Assembly (NCBI RefSeq): GCF_020783335.1
Contig: NZ_CP086068.1
Span: 4,464,001-4,528,000 of the forward strand
Reading direction: 5' to 3'
From: Mucilaginibacter daejeonensis
GTDB lineage: Bacteria > Bacteroidota > Bacteroidia > Sphingobacteriales > Sphingobacteriaceae
Length of the DNA stretch: 64,000 bases
Shown here: positions 17,301 through 25,040 of the stretch, piece after piece
How positions within the stretch are numbered: the stretch's first letter is position 1
Layout: the number at the start of each line of letters is the position of its first letter
Notes under the pieces: model-generated
Databases searched by the model: none
What the model saw: the letters and a program-made list of their open reading frames with translations, nothing else
Told to the model about the DNA's origin: nothing
Made by a program: the position numbers and the translations under genes

Positions 17301-17991
17301 CATCACTTTTTTTGAGCACCTGATAACCGGTCACGACGATCTCGTTCATTTCTTTAACGGCTCTTGTCATGGTCACATCCATTACCGACATTCCGGCCAC
17401 CGCGGCTTCCCTGGTCTCGAAGCCTATGTGCGTGAACACCAGTGTAGCAGTACCCTGATCTACCACATCTATCCGATAAGTGCCGTTCTGATCGGTAAAG
17501 GTCCTAACGTTCAGTTCTTTTGAGGCTACCGTGACGCCAGCTAACGGCTTATTATCAGTACCGGTAACTCGCCCGGTCACCATACGGTATTTAGGAGGCG
17601 CACTAAAAGCGGTTGAGCGTGACTCGGTATTGACCTTCGTTTTAACGATGATCACCTTGTTCTTAATAGAATAAGCAAGTGGCTGATCGCGGAAGCAGGC
17701 GGCTAAAGCTGCCTCTAATGTGGCCGACCGTAAGTTGATGGTCACTGGCCTGGCCTCGCTGATCTGTGAGGACGTGTAAACGAAATCGTATCCTGTTTGC
17801 TTCCTGATCTCTTTAAATATATCTACCAATTTGGCATTGGTCTTTGAAAGGGTAACGACCTGGGCCTGGGCGGCTCCTGTTTGAAGGGCGTAAATACTAA
17901 TGAGTGCGATGATCAACTTCATTACACGCCCCATGGCCGGACTGGAACGATAGGCCCGTGGCTTACTTTCCAATAACATGGTTTTTTGCAT
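14386..17991 (-). CDS. SusC/RagA family TonB-dependent outer-membrane transporter with STN domain
   Basis: About 1200 residues. Order: signal peptide (about 30-45), secretin/TonB short N-terminal (STN) domain (about 50-100), carboxypeptidase-like beta domain starting VTGRVTGTDNKPL, plug with NEIVVTGYQ and the SusC signature ITVLKDASATAIYGVRAANGVIVITTKKG, then a 22-strand-type barrel ending in NLSF. The STN domain is the usual partner of FecR, which is encoded just upstream, so substrate binding should signal to the sigma factor at 19380. Start chosen at 17991 (MQKTMLLESK); the upstream in-frame ATG at 18036 lies across a hairpin (18013-18025) in the leader. Confidence 0.93.
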   Translation of the reverse strand: MQKTMLLESKPRAYRSSPAMGRVMKLIIALISIYALQTGAAQAQVVTLSKTNAKLVDIFKEIRKQTGYDFVYTSSQISEARPVTINLRSATLEAALAACFRDQPLAYSIKNKVIIVKTKVNTESRSTAFSAPPKYRMVTGRVTGTDNKPLAGVTVASKELNVRTFTDQNGTYRIDVVDQGTATLVFTHIGFETREAAVAGMSVMDVTMTRAVKEMNEIVVTGYQVLKKSDVVGSVASVQAKDLNLNGINTLEQALQGKLAGVVVTNSSGMVGTRQNVRVRGTSTLVGTQEPIWVVDGIIQEDPLPFRAQELNNAGGINADNFDYLRNFVGNSIRWLNPNDIQDITVLKDASATAIYGVRAANGVIVITTKKGQVGPPSINYSTNLSVTDRVNYDRLNLMNSKERVAISREIYDRGLTSPTVSNNIGYAGALNDYLYLKTISESEFKARVAAMETVNTDWFDLLFRTPFSMSHNLGISGGNANTRYYSSFGYNTTAGTAIGNDIRNITGNLSMNSQLSKNLSLGLRLSASKNTTDGFYQISPYDYATKANRAIAAYDANGQLSYYRNASGYLFNILNERNETGNTNNVLTTNAVMDVNYQISKNFRFQTLFSYNASATNGATYATDKTEYVARALRFSDFPLKPNDPNYILSKLPQGGEYNQLNSTNRTWGWRNNLSYSETFAKKHNVAVMVGVETNSTQYDGFQSTSYGYLRDRGKSFATLPLTYTTAKTVNPLLVSIPTITDRRVNTMGVYLTSSYTFDSRYVLNFSVRNDRSNRFGQFTNEKFNPVWAGGLRWNIANEKWFVTNDWLSGLSLRSSIGYQRNIASNVSPDLIIKIPTGVTSNSTESFTGEQLLTVASLPYGDLRWEQNLTLNLGLDWSLFQNRISGTLEYYNKRGRELITSLSVPLEYGTSSMLVNGGSMSNSGYELTVNFVPVRTRNFTWSVNFNTSKNNNRITKTGAQVVSWQTAASGQLNVLGRPVSGFYAFRSKGIDPKTGEPIIDLSTTPGSDPKDPTSFMQYVGKLDPDLVSGLGMNFRYKMLTLSSSFYLQLGGKRFLAPLYNYAGTSSGLPTEYENLSRLILDRWSPSNPNATVPALPNGTLANVDLPNGDQRANRNVYNFYNYSTDRVVSASSLRCNNLNLSYSLPANVVSKLKCKNIALGGGVSNVFSINSSDFKGIDPEVATGGQPRTRTYTFSMNLSF

Positions 17992-18100
17992 ATCTTTGAA
18001 GAGGATATCCGAATGCCTGAGGCATGGGTATCCCAAGTTGTTTGGTAATTAGGGGTTTAGTTCATTAACGTGCTTTATCTGAACCGCTCCAAACTTTTAG

Positions 18101-18126
18101 CCGGAAGTGCTTGGACCCACTTCCGG
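18101..18126. terminator. Hairpin between fecR and susC
   Basis: CCGGAAGTG (18101-18109) pairs perfectly with CACTTCCGG (18118-18126). The T run lies on the plus-strand side, while both neighbours are read on the minus strand, where the stem is followed by CTAAAAGTTT. It may therefore act as a weak attenuator or an mRNA end-stabilising element and not as a full stop. Confidence 0.45.
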
Positions 18127-18155
18127 TTATTTTTTTTGGATGGCGTTATGTAGAA

Positions 18156-19310
18156 TTATGGCATAACCACCACCCTCCTTCCTTCGATCTTAAAGTGTAC
18201 AGCTCCGGTCTCTTCTAACGAGGCCAATACTTCGGTGATAGGTTTATTGCGGGATATGGTGCCCCCGAAACTTTCGCGGGTAGGCGTACCTTGATACACC
18301 ACTTCCACATTGTACCAGCGGCCTATCTCGTGCATAATGGTTTGGATCTTTTGGTCGGCGAACTGGAAATTGCCATTTTTCCAGGCGATCACTTCATCTA
18401 CATCTACATAGGTGGTGGTGATGCCCTGTCCATTACTTACCGAACGCTGGCCCGGCAACATGAGCTGATGCTTTTTGCCTGAAGTGAAATTGACGCTACC
18501 CTCTAACAAGGTGGTTCTTACACCTGGCTCCTCGGCATAGCTTTTCACATCGAACCGGGTACCTAATACTTGTACCGTTGTATTATTTGCTGTTACGATG
18601 AAGGGCCGACGGCGATCTGCTCCATTCACCTGCATGTGCGACCTGGCTATCTCAAAGTAGGCCTCGCCCTTCAACTCTAACCGTCTGTCGAAACGGGTAG
18701 CAAGATCGGCCGGGATGGAAATACTACTGAGCGCGTTCAACCAAACCTTTGACCCATCGGGCAGAGTTACCTGGTAGGTACCGCCTTTAGGTGTGCTTAA
18801 AACGATCTGCTGGGTGTTGGTCGCCGGGCCTTCATGAGCTATGGTTGCACCGCCTTTATAGCGCAGATCGCTGGCATTGATCACCAGCCCGTCCTTATGC
18901 TCCTTTAATTGCACGATCTGCCCATTAGGCAAGCGTAAAGTAGCCACACGTTTGCCGGGAAGTATAGGGCTAGTTTGAGCCGCATACTGGGAAGTTTGAC
19001 CTTGCTCCTTGAATATCCAGTAGCCAACGGCGAACAGCAGTATGGCTGCTGCTGCACTGAACCATCGCTGATACCTTTTGAAAATGGATGGGACCTGCCT
19101 GTCATGATCCACGCGGATCATGAGGCGGGCAAATATCTTGGCGCCCATACGGTGGGCATCCTGGTGTTCACTTTCTGTGACCTCTACCTCTGTATCGTCA
19201 AAAGAAGTATACCATTTTTCGTAGATCTCTTTTTCCTGGGGCGTAGCCGTACCATTTCGCCATTTATTGGCGATCTCGTTCAAGCGTTCAGGAGTATTTG
19301 AAGTATTCAA
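18156..19310 (-). CDS. FecR-family anti-sigma factor / sigma regulator
   Basis: 384 residues: cytoplasmic N-terminal helical region (1-82) that would hold the sigma factor, one transmembrane segment (about 84-103), then a periplasmic FecR domain (GGTYQVTLPDGSKVWLNA...RRLELKGEAYFEIA...FIVTANNTTVQVLGTRFDVKSY) and a C-terminal DUF4974-like region that would touch the SusC STN domain. The start codon is TTG (19308-19310); no ATG is in frame before residue 54. It lies between the sigma gene and susC, the classic order for this relay. Confidence 0.9.
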   Translation of the reverse strand: MNTSNTPERLNEIANKWRNGTATPQEKEIYEKWYTSFDDTEVEVTESEHQDAHRMGAKIFARLMIRVDHDRQVPSIFKRYQRWFSAAAAILLFAVGYWIFKEQGQTSQYAAQTSPILPGKRVATLRLPNGQIVQLKEHKDGLVINASDLRYKGGATIAHEGPATNTQQIVLSTPKGGTYQVTLPDGSKVWLNALSSISIPADLATRFDRRLELKGEAYFEIARSHMQVNGADRRRPFIVTANNTTVQVLGTRFDVKSYAEEPGVRTTLLEGSVNFTSGKKHQLMLPGQRSVSNGQGITTTYVDVDEVIAWKNGNFQFADQKIQTIMHEIGRWYNVEVVYQGTPTRESFGGTISRNKPITEVLASLEETGAVHFKIEGRRVVVMP

Positions 19311-19379
19311 GATGTCGTTTTGATGATATAGTCACCAAAAAACATCGCACCCCTACATTTAAAATGAAAAATTGTTGAA

Positions 19380-19964
19380 TTATTTTAATAAAAAATACAA
19401 AATAAGCGGAATTTCCATTTTTAAGTTACTTTTCAACAGCTTTAAAGCACGAGTAATATGTGCTTCTACTGTTTTTTCAGAAATTCCAAGCTCTTTTGCG
19501 ATATCAGCATGAGATCTGCCTTCTTCGCGGCTCATCTTGAATACCAATCGACACTTTTCAGGCAAATTTTCGATATGAAGTTGCAATTGTTGCTTTAACT
19601 CCCTTTCAGAGAACCAAAGTTGGGTGCTGTTAACACCTTCAACTTCGTTAATAGCCTCTTCCAGGTCTACCACTTTACCTTTCAGATAGCGGCGACTTTG
19701 CCGGTTAATGATCTGGTATTTTACAGCGGTACTTAGATAGGTATTAAGACTAAATTGTATCTCGAGTTCATGACGTCGTTTCCAAAGGCTAAAAAAAACA
19801 TCCTGAACCACTTCCTCTGCCTCGGCCTCATCATTCAGGCGGTGATAGGCCACGGCAAATACTTTGTCCCAAAAGCGGCGGTATATCTCGGTAAAAGCAG
19901 CGTCGTCATCGCCACATAGCATGACGATCAACTCTGCTTCGGTACAAAGATCATAGCCGGACAT
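19380..19964 (-). CDS. ECF RNA polymerase sigma factor (FecI-like)
   Basis: 194 residues with sigma region 2 (FTEIYRRFWDKVFAVAYHRLNDEAEAEEVVQDVFFSLWKRR, about 22-64) and region 4 with a helix-turn-helix (HADIAKELGISEKTVEAHITRALKLL, about 150-177). Directly upstream of fecR and susC and in the same direction. Expected to direct RNA polymerase to the susC promoter when the transporter is loaded. The upstream region is very A/T-rich. Confidence 0.92.
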   Translation of the reverse strand: MSGYDLCTEAELIVMLCGDDDAAFTEIYRRFWDKVFAVAYHRLNDEAEAEEVVQDVFFSLWKRRHELEIQFSLNTYLSTAVKYQIINRQSRRYLKGKVVDLEEAINEVEGVNSTQLWFSERELKQQLQLHIENLPEKCRLVFKMSREEGRSHADIAKELGISEKTVEAHITRALKLLKSNLKMEIPLILYFLLK

Positions 19965-20102
19965 GTTGGATCAATTAATTAGTAACCACAATATTAAAAA
20001 AATATAAACAAAAAACTAACGGATCCTGCGCTCTTGAACACCTTAAGCCATAAAAAGTTACCTTCTCACACGCGGGCATTAACAGAACGCCAAAAACACA
20101 AA

Positions 20103-20144
20103 GCCGGTTCGTCCACAGATCAGGAGACCTGGCAACGAACCGGC
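20103..20144 (-). terminator. Terminator-like hairpin downstream of TonB receptor
   Basis: A 10-bp perfect stem (20103-20112 with 20135-20144) encloses a 22-base loop that itself contains a CAGG/CCTG hairpin. On the minus strand it is followed by TTTGTGTTTTT, as expected for the end of the receptor gene at 20179. Confidence 0.6.
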
Positions 20145-20178
20145 CAGCAGCGATCAGTGACCTGATCGGAGCTTATTA

Positions 20179-22569
20179 TCAGAAGTTGTAGTACACGTTC
20201 AGGTTCATGGTAGTACCAATACCCCTCACATATTCGGCATCGATAGCGCGATATTGGCTCACTACCGGGTAGTACGACTTATTGAACAGGTTCTCGACGC
20301 CTAAACCGGCCGAAAGAGCAGTGTTGAATTTATAACTGGCCGCAAAGTTGAACAGATGTATAGGCTTTACTGAACCTTCGCTGTTTGCATACAGCCCATT
20401 GCTACGTACGCTAAAGCGATCACGGCTGCCTGTGTAAACCCAAAACAGCTTCATATCCAGCGCAGTTACCGGCTTGTAGCCCAAATAGCCTGTAGCTTTA
20501 GGCGGAGCTATACGCAGGCCATTCAGGTAAACCTGATTACCGTTGGTTTGCTTCGACTTACCTTCCACATAGGCGTAGCTGCCACCTGCCGTAAGTTGTG
20601 GGCTCAACAGTAGATCGGCGGTCAGTTCATAACCTTTAATGTTCTCGGGCTCGCGCTGGGCAACTAACACTCCGTTACCATTGTCCACCAGGTTGGCACC
20701 CAGTTTAGAGGTGCTGATGTAATAGGCCGCGGTAACATTTAGTACCCCTACACGACTGCTGATACCTGCCTCATAATTATTGGTAATGATAGGGTCGGTT
20801 GCGATGCTGGCGATCGTGTTACTGGTAGCGCTCCGCAGTATGCGCCCCAGCTCGTTAATGGCAAAACCCTGCGAAAAGCTAACAAAGGGGTTCAACCACT
20901 CATATTTGATATACCTTAAACCCGCGTTAAAGGTAGTGGTGCTGTAAGGGATCTTACCGCCAGCCACAGCTATGCTGCCCTGGTTATTGGGTCCTTTGGC
21001 AATAGTGCTGTAATCCTTGACCTTTACGTTGGCATTTTCGTAACGCAAGCCCGCTTTTAAGATCAGGTTGGTGAAAAGATCCAGCTTCATTTGCGCATAA
21101 GGTGCCAGGTTGATCATATTCATGTCGGGTATGTACACCCGGCCATCGGTCAGTACCTGGTCGGTGCGGTCGTTCAAAAGATCCAAGCCGTAGGTGACTT
21201 CGCCGTTGCCCCAGTCGCTTAGTTTCCAGGGTGTGTTGAGGTTTAGCCGCACACCCTTTTTGAAGGAGCGGATCTTGGTTTGCCCTGGGCCATACCAGGC
21301 GGTGCCCTGAGCCACGTAACGGTTCATGGACACAAAGCCATTGTAGTAAGCCGAAAGGTCAAGCGTAGTGTTCAGCGGTAAGTTCCGGCTATGATAGCCC
21401 AACAAAACGTTATGATTGTACGGTGTGCCGGCAGGTTCGCCAGGGTCATCACCGCGTTGGCCAATAGATGGCCTCACCAGGTATTTACCGATCACGTTAA
21501 CGTAGTCACTTTTTTGTGTGCTCCTGAACAGATTATAAGATGCCGTAACATCACTATGATCATTGATGCGGTACCCCAGTTTTGCAAAGGCGTTATACAC
21601 ACGGCTCTCGCCCAAACCATCGGGCTGGGCATTCACATTGCCCTCAGCATCACGTTGCACTCCCGTGTAGTTCACGGTGCCGTTCACCACGTACGACAGG
21701 CGGTTCACCGTACCTGAGAACGATTGCGAAAAACGATACCCTAAAGTATTGGCTGGATGAACGACATCGCCGCTCATGCCCAGGCTGGTGGTGCCCGAAA
21801 AGGTTTTGTCCTTTGCAGGCAATTTGGTAATGAAGTTAATGATACCTCCGGCCGAACCGTTACCGTAGATAGAGGTAGCTCCTTTGATCACCTCGATACG
21901 CTCTATCACGGCCGGATCAAGCGTACGGATGTCGCGGCTGCCGTTCATCAACGGGGTCGATTGCGGGATGCCATCGATCAGCACCAACACCTGGCGCCCA
22001 CGCAAGGTTTGGCCCGAATTGGTGGCTCTGTTGGTGGCCACTCCCAATCCCGGGATGGTATTACCTAAAATAGAAGCTACTGAAGGATTGATATTTAATT
22101 GCTCTTTTACCTGCCGTTCATTCAGGATACTCACCGATGATGGCACCTCCTTAATGCTTTCAGCCTTACGGCCCGCGGTCACCACCACTTCAGACAGTGA
22201 ACTACCAGAAAGCAGCTCGATGGCCAGCTCGGTCACCTGACCGCTGATCACCTCTACCTCCCTGCTATCGGGCTGATAACCTACCATGCTCACCGTGATG
22301 CAGTGTTTGCCGGCAGAAAGGCCGCTTACTGTGAATTTACCCTGATCATCGGTATGCCCACTTTTACCGCCGGTGACCTGCACGGTAGCGTACGTAAGTG
22401 CATTATGGTCAGGACCGGTCACGGTGATGGAAACGCCACCCTTACCGGCGGTCTGTGCTTTAATGGCTGCTCCTAAAAGGGTCAAGAGAATTATAAAAAC
22501 GTATCGGCTGATAGATGGTAGCTGACCGAACGAATGGTCACTAACCGGTTGAATAGAACGCGTAAGCAT
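20179..22569 (-). CDS. TonB-dependent siderophore-type receptor
   Basis: Outer-membrane receptor of 796 residues. The order is a signal region (hydrophobic at 26-39, ending KAQ), a carboxypeptidase-like beta domain (about 42-118), a plug beginning SEVVVTAGRKAESIKEVPSSVSILN with VLIDGIPQ and ERIEVIKGATSIYGNGSAGGIINFITK, then a barrel ending with NVYYNF. Length and plug motifs fit ferric-siderophore receptors and not SusC (no SusC signature, no SusD partner). A promoter with an imperfect palindrome in its spacer lies just upstream, consistent with metal-responsive repression. The exact ligand cannot be read from the sequence. Confidence 0.85.
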   Translation of the reverse strand: MLTRSIQPVSDHSFGQLPSISRYVFIILLTLLGAAIKAQTAGKGGVSITVTGPDHNALTYATVQVTGGKSGHTDDQGKFTVSGLSAGKHCITVSMVGYQPDSREVEVISGQVTELAIELLSGSSLSEVVVTAGRKAESIKEVPSSVSILNERQVKEQLNINPSVASILGNTIPGLGVATNRATNSGQTLRGRQVLVLIDGIPQSTPLMNGSRDIRTLDPAVIERIEVIKGATSIYGNGSAGGIINFITKLPAKDKTFSGTTSLGMSGDVVHPANTLGYRFSQSFSGTVNRLSYVVNGTVNYTGVQRDAEGNVNAQPDGLGESRVYNAFAKLGYRINDHSDVTASYNLFRSTQKSDYVNVIGKYLVRPSIGQRGDDPGEPAGTPYNHNVLLGYHSRNLPLNTTLDLSAYYNGFVSMNRYVAQGTAWYGPGQTKIRSFKKGVRLNLNTPWKLSDWGNGEVTYGLDLLNDRTDQVLTDGRVYIPDMNMINLAPYAQMKLDLFTNLILKAGLRYENANVKVKDYSTIAKGPNNQGSIAVAGGKIPYSTTTFNAGLRYIKYEWLNPFVSFSQGFAINELGRILRSATSNTIASIATDPIITNNYEAGISSRVGVLNVTAAYYISTSKLGANLVDNGNGVLVAQREPENIKGYELTADLLLSPQLTAGGSYAYVEGKSKQTNGNQVYLNGLRIAPPKATGYLGYKPVTALDMKLFWVYTGSRDRFSVRSNGLYANSEGSVKPIHLFNFAASYKFNTALSAGLGVENLFNKSYYPVVSQYRAIDAEYVRGIGTTMNLNVYYNF

Positions 22570-22591
22570 AAAGAATTGAAATAAGTTTCGG

Positions 22592-22625
22592 CAAAAGTAC
22601 TTTATTTAGACTAATTATAAACAAT
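22592..22625 (-). promoter_or_regulatory. Promoter with candidate metal-responsive operator
   Basis: On the minus strand TTG (22622-22624), 22 bases, then TACTTTTG (22592-22599) fit the Bacteroidota -33/-7 pattern. The spacer contains the imperfect palindrome TTTAGACTAATTATAAA (22605-22621), similar to iron-box-like elements seen before siderophore receptors. Binding protein not determined. Confidence 0.45.
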
Positions 22626-22684
22626 AAGATGAAATTTGTGTATCGCTTTAAACATCACTCCTATCCAGTGGTCATTTGATCTGG

Positions 22685-24076
22685 CTACTTGAAGCGGTAG
22701 CTCACACCGACCTGAATGGAATGCGATGACCGGGAGTAATTGCCGATGGTGTTGCTCACCTTATCAGGAGAAAGAAGCTGGTAACGAGCATCGATACTTA
22801 GCCGATCTAAACGATAAGAAGCGCCGACCGCAGCACCCACATTGATCTTGTTGAACGTAGTGGAACGCAAGGCCGTATCGATCTTGCCGGTATGGCTCAA
22901 GGTATCCCTTCGGTCGGTAATGGTGCTGAAGCTATTGGACACCTTCGGCTGCTTTGAATTGATACTGATCAAAGGACCTGCGCCGATACTAAAATGGTCG
23001 TTAACACGATACGTGAGTTGTATCGGGATGGTCAGGGTCATTAACCGCCGTTCGTCATTGATGCTAAAAGCGGATGAATCGGGGCGGTAGTAACTGGGAT
23101 GGGTGAATACGCCGGACACCGACCGCGACATCACTCTTAAGCCGGTGCTGATCAACCACTTTTTATGAAATGCATATTCCAAGAACAAGCCTCCGTAAGG
23201 TGATGCCTTCCCGCTTCCTGCATTTAAGCCGGCCTCCAGTCCGAAATTAAACTTAGATACGGCACGAGATCCCGGTTTTTCTTTGGTCTTTTTGGCCGCT
23301 TTAGAAGGCTTAATACCTTTTTGAGAAGATACGGCAACGGTCTCTTGTTTGACCTGTTCACCTTGGTCTGTCTTCGGCTCTTGCGTAACGCTGTTGGCAG
23401 GTACGGTTTCTTGTGGAGCGATCCTGTCATTTTGAACAGCCCCTTGATCGACCGGTTCTATCTCTGCGATCCCAATGTTCCGTTCGTCAGCGCCTTTGTC
23501 ACGTTTAGCCTTAGCACCTGAATGAGAGTAAACACTTCTTCTATTTAGAGGCGAGGGATCGGTTAGTGAAGCGGAACGACCGGCCGATACCGATCTTGCC
23601 CCTATCGCTTTACGATCGGTACCGGTTACAGGCCATGTTTCGGTCGACTCGGTCATCGTATTGGCTACCGAAACATCCTTATTTATTTGAGTGGAACGTG
23701 TAAGGCTATCATTCGACACCGTATCTGGCTGATCAAACGGTACAGGCGCACCTGTTGACCGCTGCGGGTAAGCCCGGTTCTTATTCGTCCTTGAATGTTT
23801 TTCTGTTCTTTGTTGTGACTTGGGCTTATGGAATACAGGCGCTACAAAGTAAGATGCGGCACCGATCATGGCTGCTGCAGGCAGGGCATAACCCAGCAGC
23901 GTGATCAGCTTAGCCACCAGTGGCTTTACCACCTTGTTGCTCTTCTCCTCTTTAACGGGCAAGTGTTCATCCAGCATTTTGGCCATATCGGCCCACGCCT
24001 GATCAGCATCGCCGGAGGCCGGCAACTGGTCGAGCTTCTTGCGCCATAGTTTATGATACCACACCGAATTTTTCAT
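22685..24076 (-). CDS. Sigma-linked protein: cytoplasmic N-terminus, one TM helix, outer-membrane beta-barrel-like C-terminus
   Basis: 463 residues. The first 50 are soluble and rich in charged residues (WADMAKMLDEHLP), then a hydrophobic helix at about 54-78 (LITLLGYALPAAAMIGAASYFV). A long low-complexity linker rich in Ser, Thr, Lys and Gln runs to about 265, and a beta-rich C-terminus (GLEAGLNAGSG...YGGLFLEYAFHKKWLISTGLRV...SHSIQVGVSYRFK) ends in aromatic-basic residues like porin-type barrels. It overlaps the ECF sigma gene by four bases, so the N-terminus is probably an anti-sigma module (inference). Such a chain would span inner membrane, periplasm and outer membrane. Confidence 0.7.
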   Translation of the reverse strand: MKNSVWYHKLWRKKLDQLPASGDADQAWADMAKMLDEHLPVKEEKSNKVVKPLVAKLITLLGYALPAAAMIGAASYFVAPVFHKPKSQQRTEKHSRTNKNRAYPQRSTGAPVPFDQPDTVSNDSLTRSTQINKDVSVANTMTESTETWPVTGTDRKAIGARSVSAGRSASLTDPSPLNRRSVYSHSGAKAKRDKGADERNIGIAEIEPVDQGAVQNDRIAPQETVPANSVTQEPKTDQGEQVKQETVAVSSQKGIKPSKAAKKTKEKPGSRAVSKFNFGLEAGLNAGSGKASPYGGLFLEYAFHKKWLISTGLRVMSRSVSGVFTHPSYYRPDSSAFSINDERRLMTLTIPIQLTYRVNDHFSIGAGPLISINSKQPKVSNSFSTITDRRDTLSHTGKIDTALRSTTFNKINVGAAVGASYRLDRLSIDARYQLLSPDKVSNTIGNYSRSSHSIQVGVSYRFK

Positions 24077-24660
24077 TTGGCCCTTTTTTGCTTTGCTGTC
24101 TGGTTTTCGGCAACTTCACCGTCAGGCTGTAAGACACCCCGGAGCATGCGTCGCGCCTCCGACAAATGCCACCTTGATGTACTATCTGATATCTGTAGCT
24201 GCCCGGCGATCTCCTGATGCGAATACCCCTCCACGATATAGAGGTTAAAAACCAGCTGGGTAGCGGCCGGTAACGAGCGTATCGCGTTCAGAATATCTGC
24301 TGCATGAAGTTTTTCCAATATCTCAGGGAGGACGAACATGCTCTCGGCTACGTCGCCCATGTCTTCCACCTGAATAAAGCGGGCTTCTTTACGTACCATA
24401 TCGATACAGGTCCTGATCAAAATGGCACGTATCCAGGCGACCATGCTTCCTTTGTTGCTATCGAAGGTGCTGATGTTTTGAAATACCTTCAGGAAAGCCA
24501 TATTCATAGCTTCCTGAGCCAGACCATCAGACCTGAAATAACGGCGTGCCACCTTCAGCATATCTGCGTAGAACAACTTAAACAAGCGTTCCTGAGCAGG
24601 CCTTTCATTGGCTATGCAGCCTCTGACCAGTTCAGGTATCTCATCGTTAGGGTTATTCAT
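24073..24660 (-). CDS. ECF RNA polymerase sigma factor
   Basis: 195 residues with region 2 (RLFKLFYADMLKVARRYFRSDGLAQEAMNMAFLKVFQNIS, about 20-60, then GSMVAWIRAILIRTCIDMVRK) and region 4 helix-turn-helix (GYSHQEIAGQLQISDSTSRWHLSEARRML, about 145-173). The four-base overlap with the barrel/TM protein implies co-translation and a sigma/anti-sigma relation. An inverted repeat lies about 65 bases upstream of the start (24725-24773). The basic tail (NQTAKQKRAK) follows region 4. Confidence 0.9.
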   Translation of the reverse strand: MNNPNDEIPELVRGCIANERPAQERLFKLFYADMLKVARRYFRSDGLAQEAMNMAFLKVFQNISTFDSNKGSMVAWIRAILIRTCIDMVRKEARFIQVEDMGDVAESMFVLPEILEKLHAADILNAIRSLPAATQLVFNLYIVEGYSHQEIAGQLQISDSTSRWHLSEARRMLRGVLQPDGEVAENQTAKQKRAK

Positions 24661-24724
24661 TAAGATCGTGCAGATGTGTGGGTTCGACCACCGTATTCAG
24701 AACCTATACGTAAGTCATCGGCCG

Positions 24725-24773
24725 AACGCTGGGTAAAAAAGTAAATATTTGTGCTGATCTGTTACCCAACGTT
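24725..24773. repeat. 12-bp inverted repeat upstream of second ECF sigma gene
   Basis: AACGCTGGGTAA (24725-24736) and TTACCCAACGTT (24762-24773) are inverted copies with one mismatch, 25 bases apart. They sit in the gap between the minus-strand sigma gene and a small plus-strand ORF, so they could be an operator for either. Confidence 0.5.
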
Positions 24774-24818
24774 CAAGCGATCGCCGCCGTAAAGTATGTT
24801 AAGGTCCATATCAGGACC

Positions 24819-25016
24819 GTGAACCTTATGATCAAGATATGGCACTGGCTCTTTAAAAGACCTTCCAACTTAAAAGCATCTATCAATTCGCAGGAACGCT
24901 TTGGCCCGAACGCTGCGCACACTGATCAATGCCTTTGGAACGGCGGCAGACTGCTTGACCGGATCGAGTGCAACTGTTGCGATCACACATCAACTTATTT
25001 GAAGAAGCAGGAATAA
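24819..25016 (+). CDS. Possible small protein with Cys cluster
   Basis: 65 residues from a GTG start (an ATG at 24828 is also in frame). It begins with an amphipathic aromatic stretch (MIKIWHWLFKRP) and carries CNCC near the C-terminus plus one more Cys. Codon choice resembles its neighbours. No family recognised. It lies alone on the plus strand in a 380-base gap between two minus-strand genes. It could be a small metal-binding or membrane-associated protein, or a chance frame. Confidence 0.35.
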   Translation: MNLMIKIWHWLFKRPSNLKASINSQERFGPNAAHTDQCLWNGGRLLDRIECNCCDHTSTYLKKQE

Positions 25017-25040
25017 CGAGTAGATAGGGCATCGAACTGG

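Noticed and set aside
18101..18126. Rho-independent terminator for fecR
   Set aside because: The T run is on the wrong strand for the minus-strand genes; listed only as a hairpin.
24680..24700. GGGTTCGACC resembling a tRNA T-arm
   Set aside because: No matching acceptor, D or anticodon stems around it.
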